From Pseudoscleropodium purum (taxonomy: Eukaryota > Streptophyta > Bryopsida > Hypnales > Brachytheciaceae): a stretch of 64,000 nt of DNA. Within the stretch, counting starts at the first letter, position 1. The number at the start of each line of letters is the position of its first letter. The stretch spans positions 9,176,001 through 9,240,000 of the forward strand of contig OZ017803.1 of NCBI GenBank assembly GCA_963969395.1, written 5' to 3'. The position numbers and the translations under genes were made by a program. Below, one piece after another: positions 51,278 through 61,366 of this stretch. The notes beneath the pieces were generated by a model. That model searched no databases and had not been told where the DNA came from. It saw only the letters and a list, made by a program, of their open reading frames with translations.

Positions 51278-52430
51278 CTATTTTCTTTTGATAGGGACAT
51301 ACCTTTTGGGGATATTATTCTTGAACATAGAGTTGTTTAGAATTGACAATGCAATTTCAACAACATTTTTCAAAGAATCTTGTCTAATATCATGAATGGT
51401 CTTATATGTATCTATGTCAACTTCTTTATCATTTTGTTCTTCTTCAATTGCTAAATGATCTTCTTGAAATAATGGTGTCTTCATATTTTTATCTATGGCA
51501 CTTATTTGAAATGTTGGTTGGATTGCTTTATATAATCCTCATTGCGACCATCCTACCTTAATCATTTGTGTGTTGTTCACATGTCCCCATGCTTTCAAAA
51601 GCCATTCACAAAATAAGGGCTTCAGAGTAAAAATCTTCAGTGTTTTTGTTGTCAAGTTGTTTGTCAATGTTACTTGAAGTGTAATTGTCAAATTCTCACC
51701 TAAATCCATATTTGAAAGGTTTGTAAAGAATAGCATCAACTAGTTGTAGAATACTCATACAATTCACTAGTAAAAAGTGAAAAGGATTTGAGGGTGTTTG
51801 TCTTTTACTCATAAAATGAACTCCTTTGATTTGTGCACACCTCAACAATCTATCAACCAAATTAATTTTGATCATTTGTCTATATGCAACTATTCTAAAA
51901 TTTGAAGTTTGTAAGGCTATAAAATCTTCTCCACAAATTCTTGAATAAATGTGAGATTGGACCAATGATTGTTTGAATAAGATAGATACCAATTTTCTAC
52001 CTCTCAATCTATTATTCCAAGATTTTTTGATAATAAACTTCTTTGTGTCAACCCTAGAAAGACAATTTGGAATGGTAAAAGTTTACCATCTACTAAAGAA
52101 GATATTGAAACGATAATTTGCCTTTTGTCTTCAATACTATGAACAAGAACATGTTTTGATCCCTTCATTACCTATATATAAGCCATATATGTTGGAACTA
52201 CATGAATCTATGTTTGATCTATGTTGACAAAAACTTAGAGGGTATAGAATGGGTTTTTGCAAGATGAATTGTTCTTTGTGTCATTTTCAACCCCTATATT
52301 TCCCAATCATTTGGTAGCTTTTTAACAATTCTTATTGCTTTTCTATAAGTCTATTTCAAGTTGCAACCAAAAAATTCACGTATCTAAGCTATGCTCACTT
52401 TAAATGATGTTTTCTCCTCTTTTGTAGTAA
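51278..52430 (-). pseudogene. pogo/CENP-B-like DDE transposase, heavily decayed
   Basis: The minus strand, read across frames, shows the order of a DDE_1 (CENP-B/Jerky/pogo-type) transposase: VNIDQT with the first catalytic Asp at about 52217-52219, then GSKHVLVHSIEDKRQI, DGKLLPFQIVFLGLTQRSL, NHWSNL, LIDC with the second Asp at 51848-51850, HPQIL, NCMSILQLVDAIL with the third Asp at 51735-51737 and KPFKYGFR, then AWGHVNNTQMIKVGW downstream. The second and third Asp are about 37 codons apart, fitting a DD(35-38)D class. The reading has many stop codons (for example after DQT, after YMAYI, and after LIDC) and at least two frameshifts, so no functional protein is possible. An N-terminal DNA-binding domain was not recognised. 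This would have been the nuclear enzyme cutting and rejoining its own element ends. Flanking TIRs were not found. Confidence 0.8.
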
Positions 52431-55400
52431 ATTAGTTCTCTTTTACAAATTAAAGTCCTATTTGTTGTCCTAATTATTGTTGCAAATAAAGATTGTCTAG
52501 CTTTTTTACAAGGCTTAAGCATTTGAAAGGTCAAGTTTCTGGAATTTTGAAAGTACATAAGAATCTTGTAAACCTTTAGTGAAAGAACTTGCCTCAATGA
52601 AATTTTTTATTTCAATTTGTTTTCTTAACTCTCATGCAGTATTAAATCAATTCCAATAGAGAGCCTCTAGAAAGGTTGGTATAGATACTTCTAATCTCTC
52701 CTCATACTTTGTTTGCAAAAAAAACAATAGATGTGTAATTTTTATGTTGCTTCATATAATAGCATAAATAGGTCCCCAAAGAAAAGGCAAAAGCTAATTT
52801 GTCTAGTATCATTTGACCTTACCCCCTAAAAGTTTTTGACCATGTTTTCACCCAAAACCAAGGTTACTAGGAGGCGAGCTTGTAAGCATGAGCCTGTGAG
52901 TAGAAAAATTTTTTAGAGAAAAAAATAGATGAAGGACCTATGACCGAGGATTTAGGAAGTCATATATTTCAAGAAATGTGAGGTAATTTTCTTCAACCCA
53001 CATGCTTTTTTAAAAAATTATTTGAAATGTTATTTGCAAGAACAAAATTTTGTTAATTTTGAATATAATCACCTCAAAGGATGTAGTTCTTCAAAATAAA
53101 GATATAGGTCCAAACATTCGGTAATTAATAGGGGACGTTATTTTTTTTATCATTTATTTTGCACTCTATCAATATATGTATTTTGATAATTTGGCTCATT
53201 AAAAAAGGAACATACATTAATTGTAATTCTTAATTATCATGAATATATCACATGCTATATTAGTTAAATTTTTTGCACTACTCACAATTATAGAATTTGG
53301 TGTAGAGTTTACTATTTAAGATTAATGGGGTCTTAAACCTTTAGTGGTCCAACATGTACTATACAAGTTCATATCTAAATCTACAAAGCTCTAAAAAATA
53401 TGAAAGAATGTTGTTTACATTCCAATCCAAATTTTCTTTGAAGAATAAATTTTTAGAAAATATTTAAGAATTCCAAAGCATATATGAAGTAGAATTAAAA
53501 CACAAACAAAACCTAACAATTCTAGGTAGGTTGAGTAAGTAGAAGCCATCTTTGACAAAAATGCTATGTCTGAAACCTATTTTCTAGAGAACAATAATGC
53601 TTGTGGAAACAACAAAAAAAGGCTACAAATGCAAAGCATAGCTAAAACCTAAAGGGAGAAAATTTAAGGAATTTTTGAATTTCATAGTTTGGTCATTGCG
53701 TTGCCAACCCACCAAAAAGCATTTACAATTCTATGTTGAGATACCAATTGAAGCCGAATTTGTGAAGAAATGAACATGTAAAGTAGCAAGTACAGACAAT
53801 GTAGGTTCTTAACGCACTTAGGCTAGTTTAGCATACCATCATCAAGTCAGCTTTATATGAGAATTAGGTTAATTACATAGAAACTAGTGCTAATACCTCA
53901 AAGTGCCCTCTTGACATGTAATGGCTACAAGAAGAATCCAAATTAATTTAAGGGTTTAGGGATTATGAATGTAAGCCTCATCAAAAATTAAATATAGACT
54001 AAACTAAATGCTCAATAAGATAGTTCACCAATATATAGTTTATGTTTAATGGGGTTTATATTCAATTGTGCTTAATAAAGTCAAGGCTAACTATAGCAAA
54101 GGCTTCATGAAAATACATCTCTACTTAACTAAAATTTGAACTAAATAAAAAATACAGTACATGCAATAGACTAATGACCTTCTTTCAATTCTCACACTAC
54201 AATTCATATACAAAATAGATCATAAGAGTTTTATGAATCTACAATAAGAAGACAATATAGTGTGAATGTGGAATTCAATACCTACCCTTCATCCATAATT
54301 AAGACACATCTTCTATAAATTCATAAAGAACCAAATACTTAAAATTTACTTTTTCATTAATACATTCCATTCTTCCAAACACATTTGTATTTAGAATACA
54401 CCCAATGACATTTTACATATTCTATATTAAAATAAATGAAATTAATATTTTAGGCTCAAATGTTTTTTAGAGCTATCTACATGTGTTTATTGGGTAGATG
54501 CATGGTTGAGTGACTCTTTTTTGGCTAAAGTTTAAGCCCAAATAGTCCTTTTTTGTGAGTAAAATGTTTAAGAGTGAAATGCTTGGGAGTGAATTAAGAA
54601 AAAAATTTAATCAAAAAATACCTAGCTTTCTGGATGCCCTTGGACTCAAGAAATTATTATAGTTTAGTGAAATAATTTTTGGGAAAAAAATATTGGCTAA
54701 AAGAAAAGGAATTCATAAAATTTAGTATTTCAAAAGTCATTAAAAGGTCCTTAGTAAACACATAAAGAAGATCTACATTAAAGGGCATTGTTTCCTAGAA
54801 ACATTAGTTCAAATTCTATTATAAATGTAGTACCTACAATTCATTTGGTTAAGAGAAAAAAGTTCTAAGAGTTCTTTTTAATCCATTTGATAATAAATTT
54901 GTCACACCCACTTTTTTCTAAAAGTCCCTAGCACTCACATACTACATACAAAAAAATTAAAAAATCATAGAACTATTGGACATCAAGTTAATTTATCTAA
55001 ATTAAATTGTCTCAAAGAAAAAAAAATGTAAGTGACCTATAGATCAATTTTAGGGTTTAGTTTTTTTGCACTTCTCAACAATGTCACAAGAAATTGAGCC
55101 ACTTAACCATTCATTTGCCTTATTCTTATTTTTCAACTTCTATCACTTACTACATCTCCCTCAACAATTATGCATTGCTCAAATAGAAAGAGAAAGAAAT
55201 ATGCCCACAATGTAGCCATAAAACACACAAATCCAATCATATTCAAAATCAACACACAATACAATAACTCATGAGATATGTCAATCTCGTGAGTCTAGGG
55301 TTGCAGTAGACTCCATTGCTGAATCGTTTGTAGTAGAGGACTCAGAAGTTTCTCTACCTTCAGACGTTGATTGGTCAAAAAAATCTAAAACATTCAAAGC

Positions 55401-55624
55401 ATACTTTTTTGGTGTGTTTTGGTTTCTAACAATAAAAATTTGCAAATGCCAAAGCCATTTGTTGGGCATACATCAAAAGATCAAAATTCTTCTCCAGACT
55501 CCAAAGATGCCCGCAACTCTAGCTCTAACAGATGAGTGAAAGTTCTATTGCAATCCAAGTACCAACCTCCACCACTTAGATGAGTTGTCAAGAAAGTATA
55601 CATTTGACTTGGTGTATACATAAC
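52431..55624. other. AT-rich gene-free stretch
   Basis: The first 200 bases may hold the decayed upstream part of the pogo-like transposase. Beyond that no motif, tandem array or element terminus was seen over 3 kb. Confidence 0.35.
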
Positions 55625-56097
55625 CAGGGTTGACGAATCTCTACGTCCACCCGAAAAAGGCGTCCGTAACTTGGATGTTCGTTCGTACGGACGCAGCGTC
55701 CTTTCCGCCATCGGAAAGTGGACACCTCAGGCGCGGCGGACGGGCGGGGTGAATGAGATGGATGGACGGGATGGGTAGACGGGTGACTGCGGGACGGTTG
55801 GAATAGGGCGGTCGGGGAAGCGGATGGGGGAGATGGTCAGTGGTCAACGTTTTATGACTACGTTTATGACTGTGTTTTCAGTTGTTTATGACAAGAATGA
55901 CTGTGTCCATTTTTCAAGAGCCCCAGTTATAGTGGACAAGTCGTTTAGGACAATGACTGGGGATTTTATATCACCAACAGTTTGTGGGGATGGATGAAGT
56001 TTAGGGAAATTTTTTTTAAGAAGGTTGGGCAGTTGCCCATTTTTTGAAAAATTTGTTTGCCCATTGCTGACGTGGACTTTTGCGTGAGTCATTTTGT

Positions 56098-56335
56098 AGT
56101 CATTCAGTAGTTGTGAAGGAGTTAGATGACCAATGCAAGGTTGACACGTGTCTAGTCATTCTGTAGTTGTGAAGGAGTTGGATTGACCAATGCAAAACCG
56201 GCACGTGTCCAGTCATTCTATAGTCATTTTGTAGTTGTGAAGGAGTTGAATTGACCAATGCAAGGCCGACACGTGTCCAGTCATTCTGTAGTTATCTTCA
56301 ATGTACGAATGACACTTTGACAAGTGTCTAGTCAT
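56098..56335 (+). repeat. 56-57 bp tandem repeat containing ACACGTGTC
   Basis: Units start at AGTCATT: 56098, 56154, 56211 (with an 11-bp partial duplication, then 56222) and 56279. Each full unit holds GTAGTTGTGAAGGAGTT, GACCAATGCAA and CACGTGTC (a G-box/ABRE-like core). The array sits in the left sub-terminal zone of the nested CACTA element. Confidence 0.85.
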
Positions 56336-56457
56336 TTTACTATTGTTTGTAGGATGTGCTTTCAAGATTCTCCAATCATTTTTAAGTGACATGTAGTCAT
56401 TCTAAAGTATAGATAAGGACCTGTCATTCTACACAAATATGAATACATTCAAAGTTT

Positions 56458-56575
56458 TATAGCAATACACCATATACAAAATACAATACACCATACACAA
56501 AATACCAAATATAATAAACCATACACAATATATGAAATACAATACATCATACACAATATTTGGCTTATGTCTTGC
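56458..56575. repeat. ATACACCATACACAAAATA-type minisatellite
   Basis: Irregular tandem units of ACACCATACACAA/AATACAATA. In reverse complement it resembles the 46250-46400 array. Confidence 0.6.
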
Positions 56576-57084
56576 ATGAGTGGATAAGTACATAGAGATG
56601 AAATGACAAGCCTTTTATAGAAGTGGAGTAGTAGTAGGCAAGACAAATGATGTGGGATATGTAAAATGCTGAAATTGTGTTACAAATAATATTTCAGACC
56701 TCATTGAGGTATAGTAGATTAATTTTCTTCAAAAAACTTTGAACTAATGAAAGTTAGGAAATCAATTTCACTTTCATCTCCAAAAATTCATTTTACATTT
56801 TGAGCCTCAAATCAAAAGTTATAGACAAATTTGCTCAATAGATTGAAAATGATTGCTTAAGTATGGTAGTTCACAGTTGGGCTCTACAGTCATTTATGAG
56901 TAATGTCATAGTCATTCATGGAGGTACATGCAGTCACTTGGGCTCTAGAGTCATTTATGAGTAATGTTATAGTTGAAGCACAACTAATCTACGACTAAGA
57001 CAGTGTACCATAGGGCTTCAGAGGTGCATGTCACTCCTTTGATTGAGTTACCTCTAAAAAACATTCAACAAAAAAAATATAATT

Positions 57085-57435
57085 TAAATTATAAAAGTGC
57101 AAATAGCTTTGTCTTAATTTCCATTTTTTTCATTATTCCTCCATCATATATTCAGTCCAAAAAATATCTAAGAAGAATAAAAAAAATATGAAATTTAAAG
57201 GAAAAAAGTGAAAAAGCCTTTGTCTTAGTTTCCATTTTTTTGCATTACTCCTTTATCATGTATTCAGTCAAAAAAATATCCAAGAAGTATGAAAAAAATA
57301 TGAAATTTAAAGGAAAAAAGTGAAAAAGACTTCGACTTTTTTTCATATTCTTTCATTACGCATCCAATAATAATTCTATCCAAAAATATCAAAGAAGTAT
57401 ACATGAAATGAACCTGAAATAAAAAGGTAAATAGG
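57085..57435 (+). repeat. 111-112 bp tandem repeat, about three units
   Basis: CATTATTCC/CATTACTCC/CATTACGC landmarks fall at 57131, 57243 and 57354. ATATGAAATTTAAAGGAAAA follows in two of the units. A looser relative occurs near 57710-57800. It lies within the nested CACTA element. Confidence 0.75.
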
Positions 57436-58650
57436 GCAAATATAGCTTTCACTGCATTAGTTGATTTAAAAAAAATTAATCCTACAAATTTAATGTATGC
57501 ATGCCGATAAATATGAAAGATGCATGAAAAAAATATGCAATAAAAACAAAAACCATGCTAATGGCTTTCACTTAGTTCCCCTTCTTTCTTCCCTTTACAT
57601 GCTCATATATCCCATAATGATTTTAGTATTTTAAAAAAAAAAAATGTTCATCCAAAATTAAAATAAATTTCAAGTACATTTACAACCGCCTAAACCTTTC
57701 TCTGAATTTCTATTTTTTTTTCCTATAGTCCTCCATCATTTATTCAATTCAGAGAAGATGAAAGACTATTCCAAAAATATGAAATTAAACGAAAAAAGGG
57801 AAAAAAATATAATGTAGACAATTCTTTGTTAAACTTCTTTACAAAGGGAATTGAAAATATACGTCTAGTAATATTCTAGTCATTTATTAGAACACACATA
57901 GTAGAGACCCAGTTACGACCCAACTCAGAAATGACTGTGCCCAGTTGCATGGATAGGCCATCGTGTCCACGTCACTACATCCAATTCTGTAGTAACTAAA
58001 AACTGTCAGATGAATTCTCTCGGCCATCTCCCAACCTTGCCTCTCATCCATGCCATTGAGAAATGACTGCACAACAACTACTGCCTTTATCACCTTGGGC
58101 TGCCAGTGCAATTATAGAGTTGCAGTCGTTTTTCAATCGTTTAGGACACCCAGTCATACTTTAGTCGATCACATAGGACACGTTTTTCTTGTAGTGAGAG
58201 CAGTCAAGCGGTCCAGGCGGACGCTGCGTCCGCTAGACTTGCGAATGTCAGCGGACACTGCAAACACAACGTCTACGGTTGGACGTCTCGGACGTCCGAC
58301 CGTCTTGTCAACCCTGTACATAACAACTCTTAAATTGCGGTCTAACCACGAGGACAAGAATGGAGGGAGGTTGTTCTTGGAGACTACACCTTTGGCTTCA
58401 AGCTCTAGCTTGAAGTAATTGCAATAACAAAACAAGCCAATCTAAACAAAAAATTTGAAACATGGATATTGAAATCCTAAAACAACTTCTATTTATATCT
58501 TAAAATCCTAAAACAATTTCTATGTATATGTTAAAATAAGCCATTACATCAAACAAAAATGGAAAGAATTATTTCTCATAATTCATATAAATACTCTTAT
58601 GAAACCATCACAATATCCAAGAAAGCCATCTAAAAAAATAGGCAACAAGA

Positions 58651-58752
58651 AGAGAATCAAAAACAAGGGTACCTCTAGGTACCTCTAGGACCATCGTCAA
58701 ATCCAACAGTGGTTTCAGAGGTACCTAGAGGTATTGTTGTTTTTGGTTCTCT
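58651..58752. repeat. Foldback hairpin: 36-bp inverted arms, 30-base loop
   Basis: Left arm 58651-58686 and right arm 58717-58752 are inverted repeats. The inner 17 bases (TACCTCTAGGTACCTCT) are perfect, and the outer part (AGAGAATCAAAAACAA / AGAGAACCAAAAACAA) differs at few positions. The core TAGGTACCT is itself near-palindromic. It could be a tiny foldback element or a transcribed hairpin downstream of the gene ending at 58846. Confidence 0.75.
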
Positions 58753-58845
58753 AAATTAATAAGAAAAAAAACAAAAACATCAAATTCTAGATGGCTTAAT
58801 CATAAACTCACAATATGAAGAGAAATCCAACTTTAAAGAAATAGA

Positions 58846-61366
58846 CTACTTCTCATTTTCCTTAACGTACCGGAATAACACCCTTCGCACGATAAGATTC
58901 CACCCTTCTTTTGTCATGAAGGACTTTCCCTTCTTAAAAAACTTGGAGCCTCTCAAGTACAGTCCAAATGCTTGGTCCCAGAGCTTCCTCTGCCATCCCT
59001 CCAAGTACTCTACTAAGAACTTTGGTTGCTTCGGGATTGCATAGTTTATTGGAATGTTGTCTTGTTTCATATCATCATCAAAATACTCCACCGCAGCATT
59101 TTGAATCTGTGAAAGCAGTACACACATTAATCCCTACAATTCACTAAGTAGAATAAGCAGGCTTGTTTGAATTTCATAAAAATTTTTAATTTCACTAATA
59201 ACAACAAAAAATGACTTACCCCTGCATAAAAAACACATTTGTTCAAGAATAGTCCAAGATGTAGCTTGAAAACAAGCCTTGGGGGAAACTTCCAAGCTTC
59301 ACGAGATGGACTAGATGAGTTCCACCACTACAAGAACTTCACCTTGTGAAACGATGTAGTGGCACATGTCACCACCATTTGCAATTTCTCTAGTGTCATC
59401 TTTGGAACTTCATTTAAGCTCCAATGCTTTCTACCTTCAATAAATAACAAAATGTTTTTTACATGTGATACAATGGAAATTGAAATGAAGACATGTTATC
59501 ATTTTGTTGGAAATGCAACTTACCTCTTGGAGAAATCCAGCCCCATTACTTGATTGTACAACCGACAAAAGTTTACCCATCTTGGAGTTCAACATTCAAT
59601 TCTTCTCTCTTGCTCCAACCCGCGTAGCATGAGCTACCTTTTTTGGACTCTTCAGTTCAAATTATATTGTCTCGTTATATTTTCTCACTGCTGCGTCCAC
59701 CGCATGTGCAATCTCTTGCTGTAAACATCGAGCATATTCTAAATGAAAGAATATGAAAAAATTTAAATGGTCGATTATAAAGCTAGGGTTGACGAATTTC
59801 TACATCCACCCCAAAATAGCGTCCATAATTCGGACATCCGGACGTCCGGACGCATGGACGCTAGCGGACGCAGCGTCCCTCCCGCCATCGGAAGGCGGAC
59901 GGGCGGGGTGGACGGACGGAAAAGCTTAGAAAACCCGTTTTGGGTTTTTTGTTTTGATTGTTTTCACCAATGAGAGATTGAGAGTGAAGTCATTTTGATT
60001 TTGATTTTTCTTATATTGCAATTGCGATTTAATAGAATTGTATATCACTATTTATGTAAAAGCTAAAATATGAAATATATTTTTAATTTTTTTGTTGAAT
60101 TTCATTTTGATTTAGAAACAAAATCACTTAAAAATCTAGCGAGATGTATATCATCAATAAACAAACAATTTTATAATAAAATGATTGAAGAAACCATTGT
60201 CATTTGTCGACATGAGCTCCATATATCATGAGCAACTAAACAATCAAACATCTAAATTCACATCTCCACAATTCCTATGGACACCAATCTACATCTCCTT
60301 TAACCTCAGCCCCACTACTCTCTCTTGTAGCTCTCCGTTCAAAACTTCATTATTGGAGTCATCTTCATTGTCGGAGTCATCTTCATTGTTGAAATCAAGT
60401 ATTGTTGTCTCCTTTAAGTCTTCTCTCGAAGTAGGTTTACTCTCTTCTTTCGAATTTAATTTTTCTTTTTTTACTTTGATAGAACGATTAAAGGTTTTTT
60501 GAATAGGAACCTTTCTTTTCTTTCTATTTGACAAAGTAGCAACATTTTCATCAAGAGGGGTCCTATTCTTCACTGGAGAGATAGCAAAAGGTTGCATTTC
60601 TCTTTTCGCTTTCACCTTACTCGATTCTTGAACCATCAATCTCGATGTAGGGTTGACATGTCCATGAACGGTTATCTCCACTTTGATTTTCTTTTGAAGT
60701 AATAAAGTGCCGTTTGTTGATTTGATGGGTTCTTGTGCCATTCCTTTTCCTAAAATACGAGCACGCAAAGATGCCAATGGCATCCGATCACTATCCGTAT
60801 CACTTAGGTTTGTAGGTGATGACGCTATTTTCTGTAGATTACCGCCTGTAAAAATTTCTTTGGAAATGTTCATTAGGCGTTTTCCATATCCAAAGCTCTG
60901 AGAATCATGCAATCGTGTGCTAACAGACTTCAACGGTATTGGTGGAAGAACACTAGATCTCGGTACTTCAAAAATTGACTTCATTGGCTCTTTTCCTTTA
61001 TCACTCTTCACAATTGCCGAATTTGTGACTGCCATCCCAAGTGAATCATTATTTTTCTGTACCGCAATATTTGGTTCTCCCTCATCACCACTATTATTGC
61101 CCACATCTTTTGGAACGTCCACCTCCATGACCGCATCTTCTCTTTTGTCGTTTCCTTGCACTACATTTAATGCCATAGATGGAGATTGAGAAATTAAAAC
61201 TTCTTCATTTCTCCCATCATCACCAATAGCATTCTCATTGATTTTCACCTCTTTGGCAATAGCGTTTGCCTTTTCCGATAGAATGTTTTCGCTATTCAAG
61301 TATCCTATTCCATTGCAATATGCAGTTAAAGAAGGTAGATTCTCTTGTACCCCTACATATCCTCGT
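58846..61366 (-). pseudogene. Unrecognised spliced gene following the hAT transposase, degraded
   Basis: A long first reading frame (about 61366-60289, 336+ codons, no stop) encodes a charged, probably disordered nuclear protein: acidic/Ser patches (DSDNEDDSNNE), a basic NLS-like NRKKRKVP and KVKKEKL, SPTNLSDTDSDRMPLASLRARILGKG. Further exons follow on the same strand. A TTCTTTCATTTAG acceptor at about 59745 opens EYARCLQQEIAHAVDAAV; MGKLLSVVQ... leads to a 97-bp intron (59427-59523, GTAAGT donor); HWSLNEVPKMTLEKLQM... leads to a 113-bp intron (59107-59219, GTAAGT/CACAG). The last exon, 59106-58846, contains QPKFLVEYLEGWQRKLWDQAF and VRRVLFRYVKENEK, then a stop. Three in-frame stops (near 59320, 59600 and 59660) suggest it is now defective. 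A GC-rich MITE fragment (59784-59920) lies in the first intron. I do not recognise the family; it may be a second gene of the hAT element or a host gene. Confidence 0.55.
59784..59920. mobile_element. GC-rich hAT-type MITE, copy 6 (137 bp, truncated)
   Basis: It begins TAGGGTTGACGAATTTC and follows copy 4 through GGCGGACGGGCGGGGTGGACGG, then stops abruptly. The opposite terminus and a TSD are missing. Several CpG positions have become CA or TG relative to other copies, suggesting an older insertion. It lies in the inferred intron of the unrecognised gene. Confidence 0.8.

Larger units (their letters stand above)
55847..58196. mobile_element. CACTA-type element nested in the MITE, left terminus deleted
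   Basis: The right end is TTTTTCTTGTAGTG, reverse complement of the canonical CACTACAAGAAAAA. At the left the expected CACTACAAGAAA is missing and the sequence resumes at AACGTTTTATGAC, matching the inner part of the right terminus (AACGTG). Sub-terminal words (TCGTTTAGGACA, CAGTCATT, TGACTG) recur at both ends. The interior carries several tandem arrays and no transposase coding. Loss of one terminus should leave it immobile. Confidence 0.82.
55625..58316. mobile_element. GC-rich hAT-type MITE, copy 4, split by a 2.35 kb CACTA element; perfect 8-bp TSD
   Basis: The left half (55625-55846) begins CAGGGTTGACGAATC; the right half (58197-58316) ends CTTGTCAACCCTG. TACATAAC flanks both outer ends (55617-55624 and 58317-58324), showing that the two halves were one element. 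Compared with copy 1 in reverse complement, the sequence is continuous across the break (GATGGTCAG...GGTC then AGCAGTCAAGCGG). It is in the copy 1 subfamily. Confidence 0.92.

Noticed and set aside
59326..59361. CACTACAAGAACTTC...GATGTAGTG short inverted structure
   Set aside because: It lies within an exon-like reading of the unknown gene and is only 36 bp; it looks like chance rather than an element.
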